Source: Blautia sp. (GTDB lineage: Bacteria > Bacillota > Clostridia > Lachnospirales > Lachnospiraceae). Taken from it: a DNA stretch of 26,946 bases. This document shows positions 6,971 to 14,747 of this stretch, piece by piece (the stretch's first letter is position 1; every line of letters begins with the position of its first letter). The translations under genes and the position numbers were made by a program. The notes under the pieces were generated by a model. The model was not told the origin of the DNA. It saw only the letters and a program-made list of their open reading frames with translations, and did no database searches. Location of the stretch: assembly GCA_030841965.1 (NCBI GenBank), contig JAUUSJ010000047.1, forward strand, positions 1 through 26,946, given 5' to 3'.

Positions 6971-7185
6971 GTTTCGCCAGTACACAGCCAAGAGAGGAGG
7001 CGGGTATCTGCCCAGCAAACGATAGAGAGTGGAGCTATTTTTCGATATACTTAGCTTTGCCGCTGGAGCATTGTTTGAGTGCCGAAGGCGCGAGTTTGCG
7101 GGAGGCGGCAAAAATCAGCGTATGTCGAAAAATCGTGGGAACGAACGTGTTTGAGGGGCAGATACCCGCCTCCTCTCTTAGCGTC
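6971..7185 (-). repeat. Dispersed 215-bp structured element, complete copy C
   Basis: Complete copy in the opposite orientation to copy B, head at 7185 and tail at 6971. The 24-nt terminal arms are 6987-7010 and 7159-7182. The core matches copy B almost base for base, while the arms read GAGGCGGGTATCTG/CAGATACCCGCCTC instead of CAAGGAGATATCTG/CAGATATCTCCTTG. A second TCTCTTAGCGTCTG (about 7197-7210) repeats the head just outside. Unlike the other copies, its head faces the promoter region of the next gene, not a gene end. Confidence 0.85.
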
Positions 7186-7244
7186 TGTCTTCATTCTCTC
7201 TTAGCGTCTGCCTAAAAGAATATCAATAAAATTCATAAAAGACC

Positions 7245-7274
7245 TTGTAATTCAAACTAAATAGCTGTTATAAT
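7245..7274 (+). promoter_or_regulatory. Probable promoter of the TSCPD-murG-mtnN genes
   Basis: TTGTAA (7245-7250), an 18-nt spacer and TATAAT (7269-7274). The leader of about 105 nt before the first start codon contains no hairpin that I would call. Confidence 0.55.
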
Positions 7275-7387
7275 CAAAAGGAACAAAAAAATCAGTAAAA
7301 ACAACAGTCATTCAGGGAGAAACTTCCTAACCCCTCCCCATAATCATCTGTTGTCAAGCATATATAAACATAATGGAGGTAAGAAAA

Positions 7388-7633
7388 ATGGTCTACAAGA
7401 CAAAAGGCGTATGTTCCAGAGAAATTCATTTTGACATAGAAAACGATATTATTAAAAAAGTCACATTTATCGGAGGTTGCGCAGGAAATACCGCTGGTAT
7501 CTCATCCTTAGTAAAAGGAATGCATATCGATGACGTAATTGAGAAACTAAAAGGAATTGACTGCAATTTTAAGGGCACATCATGTCCAGACCAATTAGCA
7601 AATGCTTTGATGCTTTATAAAGCAAACAAATAA
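7388..7633 (+). CDS. TSCPD domain protein (TIGR03905-like)
   Basis: 81-residue single-domain protein of the TSCPD family, related to the C-terminal domain of vitamin B12-dependent ribonucleotide reductases. It has the GGCAGNTAGI motif and the family signature TSCPDQLA near the C-terminus, plus further cysteines (GVCSREI, DCNF) that could bind a metal or redox partner. Stand-alone members are small proteins without an established role. The ATG at 7388 is chosen because GGAGG at 7375-7379 precedes it; the earlier in-frame ATG at 7373 overlaps that site. It is 37 bp upstream of murG and probably co-transcribed. Confidence 0.85.
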   Translation: MVYKTKGVCSREIHFDIENDIIKKVTFIGGCAGNTAGISSLVKGMHIDDVIEKLKGIDCNFKGTSCPDQLANALMLYKANK

Positions 7634-7670
7634 TAAACATAATCTGACTCTAGGAGGCGAGAGAACTTTT

Positions 7671-8756
7671 ATGAAGAAAATTATTCTGACAGGTGGCGGC
7701 ACAGCTGGCCATGTAACACCAAATATCGCCTTGATTCCAACTCTTCAAAAAGAGGGATACGAGGTTTCTTATATTGGTTCTATCAATGGAATGGAGAAAA
7801 AATTAATTGAAGATATAGGAATTCCATATTATGGCATTTCCTCTGGAAAACTCCGAAGATATTTTGACCCTAAGAATTTTACTGACCCATTCAAGGTTAT
7901 GAAGGGATATTTTGACGCCCTAAAGGTTATACGAAAGGTAAAACCAGATATTATCTTTTCTAAGGGCGGCTTTGTCACAGTTCCAGTCGTTCTGGCTGCG
8001 AAGACAAAGAAGATTCCAGCTATCTTGCATGAGTCCGATATGACACCAGGTTTGGCGAACAAGATTTGTATCAAGTCTGGCGCAGCCACAAAGATTTGTT
8101 GTAATTTTCCAGAGACGATGGAACATCTTCCAAAAGATAAAGCAGTTTTGACTGGCTCTCCAATTCGCGAGGAGTTATTCCACGGCTCCAAGGAAAAAGC
8201 TTTGGAAATCTGTAATTTTAAGGCGGATAAGCCAATCCTTTTAATTATCGGGGGAAGTCTTGGTTCTGTCGTAATCAATAATGCAGTCAGAGAGAGTATT
8301 GATACTTTACTCGAGCGCTTTCAGGTGATTCATCTTTGCGGAAGAGGAAATCTCGATAAGTCTTTATATGGAAAGCCAGGATATGTGCAGTTTGAGTATG
8401 TACAGGAAAACTTAACACATTTATTTGCCGCAGCGGATATTATTATTTCGAGAGCTGGAGCAAACGCAATCTGTGAGCTCTTAGCTTTGAAAAAGCCGAA
8501 TATTTTAATTCCTCTCTCTGCTGCCGCAAGCCGTGGAGACCAGATTTTGAATGCGGCATCTTTTGAGAAATCTGGATATAGCTATGTATTGCAGGAGGAG
8601 GAGCTTACAAGTAAGACTCTTGTCGATGCACTTTCCTATGTCTATGATGAGAGAGAAAGCTATCGAAAGGCTCTGATGGAGAGTAAGCTAAATGATGCGG
8701 TCTCTACTATCGTGGAGCTTATTAAAAAGAACACAAAGCAGTCTAAAAGGAGATAG
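7671..8756 (+). CDS. murG: UDP-GlcNAc:lipid I N-acetylglucosaminyltransferase MurG
   Basis: 361-residue peripheral membrane GT-B glycosyltransferase of family GT28. It adds GlcNAc to lipid I to make lipid II, the peptidoglycan precursor, on the inner face of the membrane. The N-terminal domain has GGTAGHVTPN (the glycine-rich lipid-binding loop), FSKGGFVTVPV and HESDMTPGLAN. The C-terminal donor domain has IIGGSLGS and the UDP-binding segment SRAGANAICELLAL. Length is typical. The start follows AGGAGG, with a rather long 13-nt spacer. It is not within a dcw cluster here; it sits between the TSCPD gene and mtnN. Confidence 0.93.
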   Translation: MKKIILTGGGTAGHVTPNIALIPTLQKEGYEVSYIGSINGMEKKLIEDIGIPYYGISSGKLRRYFDPKNFTDPFKVMKGYFDALKVIRKVKPDIIFSKGGFVTVPVVLAAKTKKIPAILHESDMTPGLANKICIKSGAATKICCNFPETMEHLPKDKAVLTGSPIREELFHGSKEKALEICNFKADKPILLIIGGSLGSVVINNAVRESIDTLLERFQVIHLCGRGNLDKSLYGKPGYVQFEYVQENLTHLFAAADIIISRAGANAICELLALKKPNILIPLSAAASRGDQILNAASFEKSGYSYVLQEEELTSKTLVDALSYVYDERESYRKALMESKLNDAVSTIVELIKKNTKQSKRR

Positions 8757-8758
8757 AA

Positions 8759-9460
8759 ATGAGAAAATACGGTATTATCGGCGCCATGGAAGAAGAAGTG
8801 GAAATGCTAAAGGGCGAGATGAAAGACGTTAAGATAACGGTGCTTGCGGGTATGACATTTTGCGAGGGCATTTTGTGGAACCATCCAGCGGTCGTTGTTC
8901 GCAGTGGGATTGGAAAAGTGAATATGGCAATCTGCACACAGATTTTAATTGATTTGTTTCATGTGGAGGCGTTAATCAATACAGGAGTCGCAGGTGGTCT
9001 ATACTCTGAGTTATCCATTGGGGATATTGTCCTATCAAGTGAGGCAATGCAGCATGATATGGATGCGACAGGATTTGGATATCAAAAGGGTGAGATTCCA
9101 CGTATGGACACATATATTTTTAAGGCGGATGAGGAATTAATTAAGGTTGCGAAGGAAGCGTGTGAGACTGTAAATTCAGATATTCATTGCTTTGTCGGAA
9201 GAGTTGTCAGTGGAGACCAGTTTATTCAGAGCTCTGAGAAGAAAGAGCAGCTCATTCGTGATTTTGGAGGCTACTGTGCGGAGATGGAGGGCGCTTCTAT
9301 GGCTCAGGTTGCATTTTTGAATCAAGTTCCATTTCTTGTTATTCGCGCTATTTCTGATAATGCAGATGACAGCGCACAGATGAGCTATGAGCAGTTCGAG
9401 CAGCAGGCAATCATCCATACGATGAAGCTCTTAGCGGCGATGTTTCTGAAGATGAAATAA
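8759..9460 (+). CDS. mtnN: 5'-methylthioadenosine/S-adenosylhomocysteine nucleosidase
   Basis: 233-residue cytoplasmic hydrolase that splits adenine from MTA and S-adenosylhomocysteine, the step before LuxS in the activated methyl cycle. Its motifs fit the family: the Glu-rich GAMEEEVE at the N-terminus, VNTGVAGG-like INTGVAGG, the nucleoside-binding AEMEGASMAQV with catalytic Glu, and ISDNADD carrying the catalytic Asp. It starts 2 bp after the murG stop, so translation is likely coupled. luxS is present 11 kb away at 20250. Confidence 0.95.
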   Translation: MRKYGIIGAMEEEVEMLKGEMKDVKITVLAGMTFCEGILWNHPAVVVRSGIGKVNMAICTQILIDLFHVEALINTGVAGGLYSELSIGDIVLSSEAMQHDMDATGFGYQKGEIPRMDTYIFKADEELIKVAKEACETVNSDIHCFVGRVVSGDQFIQSSEKKEQLIRDFGGYCAEMEGASMAQVAFLNQVPFLVIRAISDNADDSAQMSYEQFEQQAIIHTMKLLAAMFLKMK

Positions 9461-9680
9461 GACTGCTTGAGCAGTTATTATATATGAAAGTTGATTGCTC
9501 CCCACCTTTGGTGCTCGAGCAATCATCAGCTGTACTCTACTTCAAGCTACCCATTTCCTTTTGGCAGTGGGTAGTTTGTCGTTGGAGCCATATATGGATG
9601 ATGTCGGGGGTAAAAGGTCTTAAACTTGCATCGGATTTTAGACCTTTTGACCCTGGTATCAGTATATGGATTGCGGGATA
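9461..9680. other. Hairpin-rich spacer after mtnN
   Basis: No gene is seen in this stretch. It holds ACTGCT/AGCAGT (9462-9475), a long hairpin TGATTGCTC/GAGCAATCA with inner CACC/GGTG (9492-9525), CTACCCA/TGGGTAG (9547-9574), and a degenerate copy of the GGGGTCAAAAG palindrome (9588-9670). None has a strong T-run, so termination after mtnN is plausible but not certain. Confidence 0.5.
9588..9670. repeat. Degenerate copy of the GGGGTCAAAAG palindromic repeat
   Basis: GGGTAAAAGGTCT (9608-9620) and AGACCTTTTGACCC (9640-9653) form an imperfect stem around a 19-nt insert. Flanking ATGATGT and GGTATCA recall the flanks of the copies at 12673 and 17521. Confidence 0.5.
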
Positions 9681-9760
9681 AGTCGTTTGAAAATTTATTA
9701 TTTTTGCGAAATATGGAAAAAATATAAAAATTATAAAAGAATTTGACAGCCTCTTTTATC

Positions 9761-9789
9761 TTTTCAAATTTATTATTTCAAGATATAAT
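9761..9789 (+). promoter_or_regulatory. Possible promoter of the following membrane-protein gene
   Basis: TTTTCA (9761-9766), a 17-nt spacer and TATAAT (9784-9789), 32 bp before the start codon. A TTGACA at 9743 is too far upstream to pair with this -10. Confidence 0.45.
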
Positions 9790-9821
9790 AATTTTGTTAT
9801 TAAGTAAAAAGGGGGCTTTTT

Positions 9822-10514
9822 ATGTTACAATTTATTATCTCAAATACGATGTACTGGAAAGCGATGGCTATCTGTTTTGCCATCGGTATCGTAAGTCAAA
9901 TTCTTTTAGGTGTTACATATGCAAATATGTTAGCAGTGACACAGGAGATAGGAAGAACCAGGAAGCGCTGGCTTTTAACATTGAAGAAAAAATATCAAAA
10001 TTACGGAAAACTTGGAGTGCAAGTGCAAGATATCGATTCCTTCGTGGGTCGTCAATTAGAAAAACAGAAGATTCTCATTTTTAAATTAAGTACATGGGAA
10101 ATGATAATGAAGCAGATGATGAATCTATGTATGCTAATTGGAGTATATGGAGCAATGCACTCTATTTTTGTGGGTAGAGATTTGCAGATTGTGTATACAA
10201 CTTTATTTACAGGGTTGCTTTTCGCTGGAATACTGAATATATTTGGAAATCTATTCCAAGTATCGAAGAAGAAAGAAAATATTTCTTATAATATTAAGGA
10301 TTATTTTGAAAATATTTTGAAGAATCATTTGTATTCTGATGAGACAGAAAATATTTATGGCAGAAGAAAAAGGACAAGCCAGGCGGAGGACGAGAGAATG
10401 TCCGAGGTTGCGACAGCTAGAATGAAAAAGGATGATTCGAGAATGAAGACGAGAGTGACGAGAGAAGAGGAGAAATTAGTGGAGGAAGTATTGAAGGATT
10501 ATTTTGATGAGTAG
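9822..10514 (+). CDS. Membrane protein of unknown function
   Basis: 230 residues, family not recognised. There is one hydrophobic segment at about 13-33, a basic cytoplasmic-looking stretch (GRTRKRWLLTLKKKYQ), and two more hydrophobic segments at about 95-112 and 122-144. A long hydrophilic, highly charged tail (about 150-230) is rich in Lys, Arg and Glu. The start follows a GGGGG-type site. It is followed 150 bp later by pdaA on the same strand, so a link to the envelope or sporulation is possible but only from position. The purine-rich gap between the two holds two similar GAGGAAAAYGCAGGAA repeats and no convincing gene. Confidence 0.7.
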   Translation: MLQFIISNTMYWKAMAICFAIGIVSQILLGVTYANMLAVTQEIGRTRKRWLLTLKKKYQNYGKLGVQVQDIDSFVGRQLEKQKILIFKLSTWEMIMKQMMNLCMLIGVYGAMHSIFVGRDLQIVYTTLFTGLLFAGILNIFGNLFQVSKKKENISYNIKDYFENILKNHLYSDETENIYGRRKRTSQAEDERMSEVATARMKKDDSRMKTRVTREEEKLVEEVLKDYFDE

Positions 10515-10664
10515 AGGAAAATGCAGGAAGAGCATAAAATGAACGCAAGAGAAGAAGACGGAAAAGGGAGTACGATGCTATAAGAGGAAAACGCAGGAAA
10601 GAGAATGAGACAGGCATGAAAATTCATAGGATGAAGTAAGGAAAAAGACAGTGGAGGAATCCTG

Positions 10665-11636
10665 TTGAGGGTAGAAAAATATATTATTGCAATATCCTTT
10701 ATATGGCTTATATTTGCGATAGCAACCTGTGGATGTAAAAGTTTAACAGGAGAAGATGGGATTATTTATAAGATGGCACAAAAGATTGAGGAGGAGGAGA
10801 GGGATGAGGCTGTGATTGGAAAGATAGACAGTCAAAATTCTAGTTCCAGCTCCTCAAGTAGTAGCCAAGATAAAAGTCAAAATGAGGAGGATATCGCTTC
10901 AAGTCGAGACTATAATGGGTACCCGAATACAAAATATTCCTGGTGGTTTAAGCGAAATAAAGAGCATAAACAGCCAGAGGCGCAAAAGGAGGTAAATCTT
11001 GAGCTTTACGATGCTTTTTATATTGATGAAGCTGTCAAGGATACGGATAAGGAGAAAATAATTTATCTCACATTTGATTGTGGTTACGAGAATGGATATA
11101 CTCCGAAAATGTTAGATATTTTAAAAAAGCATAAGGCAATCGCGACATTTTTTGTCACAAAGCCATTTATCAAGGATGAACCTGATTTGGTCAAGAGAAT
11201 GAAGAAGGAGGGGCATATTGTCGGGAATCACACAGTACACCATCCGAGTATGCCAGAAAAATCTGCGAGGGATAATAAGCTTGAGCTTTTGGAATGCGAG
11301 GAATATATGAAGGAGGCGACGGGCTACGAGATGGATAAGGTGATGAGACCTCCGATGGGAGAGTACAGTGAGAGGACAATGAGAGTCACAAAGGATATGG
11401 GATATAAGACGATTTTTTGGAGTATGGCATATGTAGATTATGACGTGAATCATCAGCCAGGAGCCGATTATGTGATAGAGTATTATAAAAATAATCATCA
11501 TAATGGGGCGATTCCTCTGATTCATAACGTATCGAGTTCAAATGCGGAGGCGCTAGACGAGGTTCTCACCTTTTTGGAGGGCGAGGGATATCAATTCGGC
11601 TCGACTTTGGATTTGGGGGAGCAAAAGAAAAAATAA
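10665..11636 (+). CDS. pdaA: Polysaccharide deacetylase, PdaA type
   Basis: 323 residues. An N-terminal hydrophobic export segment (about 6-24) ends at two cysteines (TCGC), so it may be a lipoprotein, although the lipobox is poor. A Ser-rich low-complexity linker (59-67) follows. The NodB-type catalytic domain (about 130-318) closely tracks B. subtilis PdaA, which N-deacetylates muramic acid to make the muramic delta-lactam of spore cortex: TFDCGYENGYT (Asp138), GNHTVHH with His189 and His193 as metal ligands, RPPMGEYSE, and LIHNVS with His287. The second Asp of the usual TFDDG is Cys139 (Asn in B. subtilis PdaA). The start is TTG with GGAGG 7 nt upstream. Confidence 0.88.
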   Translation: MRVEKYIIAISFIWLIFAIATCGCKSLTGEDGIIYKMAQKIEEEERDEAVIGKIDSQNSSSSSSSSSQDKSQNEEDIASSRDYNGYPNTKYSWWFKRNKEHKQPEAQKEVNLELYDAFYIDEAVKDTDKEKIIYLTFDCGYENGYTPKMLDILKKHKAIATFFVTKPFIKDEPDLVKRMKKEGHIVGNHTVHHPSMPEKSARDNKLELLECEEYMKEATGYEMDKVMRPPMGEYSERTMRVTKDMGYKTIFWSMAYVDYDVNHQPGADYVIEYYKNNHHNGAIPLIHNVSSSNAEALDEVLTFLEGEGYQFGSTLDLGEQKKK

Positions 11637-11712
11637 AAAGATGAAAAGAAACGATTCTATTTGTCTCGCATAAAGACAGTATTTGGAGAGTAAATATTTG
11701 GAAAAAGGTTTC

Positions 11713-11745
11713 TGAGGAACAGCGAGGAAAGTTTGCTGTTCCTCA
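11713..11745. terminator. Hairpin between convergent genes
   Basis: TGAGGAACAGC (11713-11723) pairs perfectly with GCTGTTCCTCA (11735-11745). It lies between the convergent pdaA and Uma2-family genes and could end transcripts from both sides. The flanking T-runs are weak on both strands. Confidence 0.6.
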
Positions 11746-11764
11746 AAATTATTTGTGGTAGATA

Positions 11765-12301
11765 TTATATTTTTGAAAAATCAATCTGTAAATCTTCATA
11801 GATTCCGACAGTAACCATATCAGAAAAGGTATGTTCTTCTATTGTTTCTGTATCGAAATGATAAACCATAATTCTATTTTTTAGAGGGTCGACAATCCAG
11901 TATTCACGAACTCCTGTTGTACGATATTTAAAAAGTTTTGTATAATAATCCATTGTGATACTGCTAGGTGAAACAATTTCAATAATCCAGTCAGGAGCTC
12001 CTTTACAGCCTTTATCGTCTATTTTATTAGGGTCACAAATAACACTGATATCTGGCTCTACATAGGTATTTGATTTTTCTTCCAGATAGACAGTAAATGG
12101 AGCAATAAAAGGTTCACATGGTCCATTTTTAGAGTCAATATAATTTGAAATAATATGAAAAAGTTTTCCTGCGATTCTCTGATGTTTTGTATTAGGTGGA
12201 GTCATATAGTAGATTTTTCCGTCTATTAATTCTGCTCTTTCTCCTTCAGAAAGTGCGTAAATATCTTCGATAGTATAAATATTTTCCTTTGGTAATGACA
12301 T
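11765..12301 (-). CDS. Uma2-family (DUF820) putative endonuclease
   Basis: 178 residues with the PD-(D/E)XK-like fold pattern of the Uma2 family: ELIDGKIYYM near the N-terminus, YVEPDISVIC, then PDWIIEIVSPSS, a conserved Asp and Lys in MDYYTKLFKYR, and GVREYWIVDP. The family is abundant in cyanobacteria and present in many Firmicutes. A nuclease activity is predicted from the fold, but the biological role is unknown. The start has an AAAGG site. The gene follows the 88-residue gene on the minus strand with a 60-bp gap and is probably in the same transcript. Confidence 0.85.
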   Translation of the reverse strand: MSLPKENIYTIEDIYALSEGERAELIDGKIYYMTPPNTKHQRIAGKLFHIISNYIDSKNGPCEPFIAPFTVYLEEKSNTYVEPDISVICDPNKIDDKGCKGAPDWIIEIVSPSSITMDYYTKLFKYRTTGVREYWIVDPLKNRIMVYHFDTETIEEHTFSDMVTVGIYEDLQIDFSKI

Positions 12302-12361
12302 GATAACACAACCTTTCTTAATTGAAGCTTGGACCGTTTATTTTCAAATGATGTATTTGAT

Positions 12362-12628
12362 TTATTCTTCTATTACCTGAATCTCTAAGTAATCAAAATC
12401 AATACTCTCGATAAAGCTATCTTGATAAAACCGAGCTTTATCAAATAAAATAAAATCTTTTTTGGTGGAGTCGAGCCAAATCGGCGATTGAAGGTCGAAC
12501 TCATAGCATATTTGGTCGACAGAAGAAAAGACTCTCTTTGTGCGGTTGATTGAGTAATCGGATATTTCGATTACGGTATCCTTGATTAATTTATTTTTCT
12601 TAAAAATTTTTCCCCACATACGAAACAT
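12362..12628 (-). CDS. Small protein of unknown function
   Basis: 88 residues, not recognised. The N-terminus is basic (FRMWGKIFKKNKLIK) and the rest acidic and mixed, with no transmembrane segment or cysteine motif; the sequence ends in LEIQVIEE. It has a strong AGGAGG site 8 nt before the ATG, which supports real translation. It lies between nudC and the Uma2-family gene, all on the minus strand, with the palindromic repeat at 12673-12732 separating it from nudC. The pattern suggests a small cytoplasmic protein; I assign no function. Confidence 0.7.
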   Translation of the reverse strand: MFRMWGKIFKKNKLIKDTVIEISDYSINRTKRVFSSVDQICYEFDLQSPIWLDSTKKDFILFDKARFYQDSFIESIDFDYLEIQVIEE

Positions 12629-12672
12629 AATTCATTCCTCCTAAAATTACTGATTCTTGTAGAATAGGATGC

Positions 12673-12732
12673 CATATTGTGCGAAGCAATTCGGTATCAT
12701 AGGGGTCAAAAGACCCTTTGACTCCAACGTTA
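12673..12732. repeat. GGGGTCAAAAG palindromic repeat, copy 1
   Basis: ATTGTGCGAAGCAAT (a 5-bp hairpin) followed by TCGGTATCAT and the inverted repeat GGGGTCAAAAG/CCTTTGACTCC. Nearly the same sequence is present at 17521-17586. It lies between the nudC stop and the start of the 88-residue gene. Confidence 0.75.
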
Positions 12733-12765
12733 GAATAGGATATCGTCGGTAGTCGGAAGGAGAGG

Positions 12766-13653
12766 TCAGCGCTCTAAGAGATAAGGCGGTATCTTATTTT
12801 TCTTGAAGAGAGATACCATCTCAAAAGTTAGACTCGTTGTCGGATAGTCGGGAATTTCTTCTCTTGTAAACCATTTTGCCCTGGAAAGTTCGCTCTTGTC
12901 AAGGGTGAAATGCTCATCTCCGTCTAGCTCCGCAAAAAATCCAACCATAGCCGTCTCGCTAAATGCCCAAGGCTGGCTCTTATAGTATCGAATATTTTTT
13001 ATTCTTAATCCAGTTTCCTCCATCACTTCTCGCTTTACGGTATCTTCAAAGCTCTCTCCAATCTCCACATATCCAGCGATAAGGGCGAATCGTTTGGATA
13101 AAACATTTTCTGCCATTAGAAGTTTGTCATCGTTTATGATAGCGACGGTGACGGCAGGACAGATTTTGGGATATTCTATATTTTTACAGTTGGGGCAAAC
13201 CATGGCGCGTTCTGTCTTGCTTTTCTCCATTGGGCTGCCACAGCATCCACAAAAAGCCCGGGACTTACGAAAAGAATAGATATGATGGGCGGTGATGCCT
13301 GCAAAGCCATAATATCCAGGGTAAAAGTTTCGGAAGATAGAGATAGAATGAGATTGTATAGAAAGATTTTTCATGCTATCTTCTTCCTTTCGTAGTTCTC
13401 CCTCTATTTGCTTCGTATAATCTGCCATGAAGAAATTTTTATTGTCAATAGAAAATAAAAACTCTGGTTCCTCCTTAAAAAGGGAGAGGAAATTTGGGGA
13501 AAAGTCCTTTAAATTTAGGAAGGAAAGTCTATTATCCGTTTCCTTTAATATCACTTGATTCTTCTCGTGAAAGAGAAGTAAAAAATCGTCTGGTTGAATC
13601 TTTCGTATTTGAAATTCGTTATGTAAAACATGCGGTGAAATATCTTGAATCAT
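12766..13653 (-). CDS. nudC: NADH pyrophosphatase NudC (NAD-capped RNA/NADH hydrolase)
   Basis: 295-residue zinc-dependent Nudix hydrolase of the NudC type, which cleaves NADH and removes NAD caps from RNA. The zinc ribbon has Cys135, Cys138, Cys153 and Cys156. The Nudix box runs from Gly194 (GYVEIGESF) to REVMEETGL ending at 216, and the NudC-specific SQPWA motif is at 226-230. A longer in-frame extension upstream is possible, but the ATG at 13653 has an AAGGA site and fits the family N-terminus. It is divergent from dpaA. Confidence 0.92.
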   Translation of the reverse strand: MIQDISPHVLHNEFQIRKIQPDDFLLLFHEKNQVILKETDNRLSFLNLKDFSPNFLSLFKEEPEFLFSIDNKNFFMADYTKQIEGELRKEEDSMKNLSIQSHSISIFRNFYPGYYGFAGITAHHIYSFRKSRAFCGCCGSPMEKSKTERAMVCPNCKNIEYPKICPAVTVAIINDDKLLMAENVLSKRFALIAGYVEIGESFEDTVKREVMEETGLRIKNIRYYKSQPWAFSETAMVGFFAELDGDEHFTLDKSELSRAKWFTREEIPDYPTTSLTFEMVSLFKKNKIPPYLLER

Positions 13654-13750
13654 AGTATCCTTCTTTCTTAAACAAATATGTCTGTTGACATAAACAGTAT
13701 CTGTAAAAACTGATTGCTTTTCTTTATATTCTAGGGAAATAGTTAGAGTG

Positions 13751-13779
13751 ATTATAGCGCATTTTGGGGAGAAAAACAA
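13751..13779 (-). promoter_or_regulatory. Probable nudC promoter
   Basis: On the minus strand, TTGTTT (13779-13774), a 17-nt spacer and TATAAT (13756-13751), giving a leader of about 90 nt that contains a TATGTC/GACATA hairpin. It lies within 60 bp of the dpaA promoter on the other strand. Confidence 0.55.
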
Positions 13780-13811
13780 GGAAAGAGCCAAAACATTTTC
13801 TAAGAAAAGAC

Positions 13812-13839
13812 ACGGTAAAGAAAGGACTCGCATATATTA
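13812..13839 (+). promoter_or_regulatory. Sigma-K-like promoter of dpaAB
   Basis: AC (13812-13813), a 17-nt spacer and CATATATTA (13831-13839) match the B. subtilis sigma-K pattern (AC ... CATANNNTA). Transcription would start near 13845, 24 bp before dpaA. In B. subtilis the orthologous spoVF operon is sigma-K dependent in the mother cell. Confidence 0.6.
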
Positions 13840-13868
13840 TCAGAGAACAAAAAATGGGAGGAGAGCAG

Positions 13869-14675
13869 ATGGAGGGAAAACGTATTGGAATTTTATTGGG
13901 AGATAAAAGACAAGAATATATCAGTGAAATTTTTCAAAAATGGGGATATTCCGTATTCTTATGTGATGGCAGACAAGAAAAAAAATCCTTTGAAGAGCTT
14001 CTCTTTGGATGTCAAATGATAGTGCTTCCTACACCATTTGCTTTGTCAGAGGATAGAATACGCCAGCTTATTTTAAAAATGAAAAGGGGACAGATGCTTT
14101 TTTCAAGCAAGATTCCTAGTTCCGTAAGGCAGGAGTTAGAGAGAAAAAAAGTCAGGGTATTTGATTTTTTAGAGGAAGAAAGGATAGCTAAGAAGAATGC
14201 GCAGATTACGGCGGAGGGAATTATCGCGGAGGCGATGATGAAATATAAGGCTGCGATTTATGAGAGCAATTGCCTCGTCTTAGGCTATGGAAAATGTGGA
14301 AAAGCGATTGCGAGGAGACTTAAGGCACTCGGAGCGAGGGTGACCATCTGCACTATCAATGAAGAAGAAATTTCCCAGGCAAAAAAAGAGGGATTTGAAG
14401 TGATATATTTTGAAAAACTTATCTTTCGGATGAAAGAACAACAGCTAATTTTTCACACGATTCCTGTTCCTGTGATAGCGAAGGAATGTTTTTTATTATG
14501 TGATAGAGAGGTTCTAATTTTTGATATTGTGTCCACCCGTGTAGAAGAGAAAATATGGGCGATGGAATATGGAATAGATTATCAAGTTTATCCTAAAATT
14601 CCAGAAAAATATGCACCGAAGGCAGCGGCGATGATTTTCGCAGAATATATGAGAGAACAGTGTATGGAAAGATAA
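13869..14675 (+). CDS. dpaA: Dipicolinate synthase subunit A
   Basis: 268 residues. With DpaB it makes dipicolinic acid from the lysine-pathway intermediate in the mother cell; the product is loaded into the spore core as a calcium chelate. The N-terminal domain (about 1-125) has the family features KRIGILLGDKRQ and TAEGIIAEAM. A Rossmann-like NAD(P) domain has VLGYGKCGKAIARRL at about 137-151, and HTIPVPVI and YQVYPKIPEKYAP follow. The ATG at 13869 is chosen for its GGGAGGAG site. The stop is 72 bp before the dpaB start. Confidence 0.92.
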   Translation: MEGKRIGILLGDKRQEYISEIFQKWGYSVFLCDGRQEKKSFEELLFGCQMIVLPTPFALSEDRIRQLILKMKRGQMLFSSKIPSSVRQELERKKVRVFDFLEEERIAKKNAQITAEGIIAEAMMKYKAAIYESNCLVLGYGKCGKAIARRLKALGARVTICTINEEEISQAKKEGFEVIYFEKLIFRMKEQQLIFHTIPVPVIAKECFLLCDREVLIFDIVSTRVEEKIWAMEYGIDYQVYPKIPEKYAPKAAAMIFAEYMREQCMER

Positions 14676-14747
14676 GGATGCGTGGAAGAGAAGAAAGAAT
14701 ATGATATAGATGGAAAGAATGAGTATAGTAAAAGAGGGAGAATTGAT

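Noticed and set aside
5180..7185. CRISPR array or tandem repeat explanation for the repeated sequences.
   Set aside because: Copies are far apart, inverted and without regular spacers; no short tandem repeat-spacer pattern was seen.
9484..9681. 65-codon frame after mtnN.
   Set aside because: It covers several hairpins and a degenerate repeat, has no clear ribosome binding site, and the protein is not gene-like.
10521..10583. 20-codon frame starting MQEEHKMN between the membrane-protein gene and pdaA.
   Set aside because: A weak GAGGA site precedes it, but the sequence is purine-rich low complexity with an internal repeat, too little to call a gene.
13654..13833. 60-residue N-terminal extension of nudC.
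   Set aside because: It would run through the promoter and leader, lacks family similarity, and the ATG at 13653 has a good ribosome binding site.
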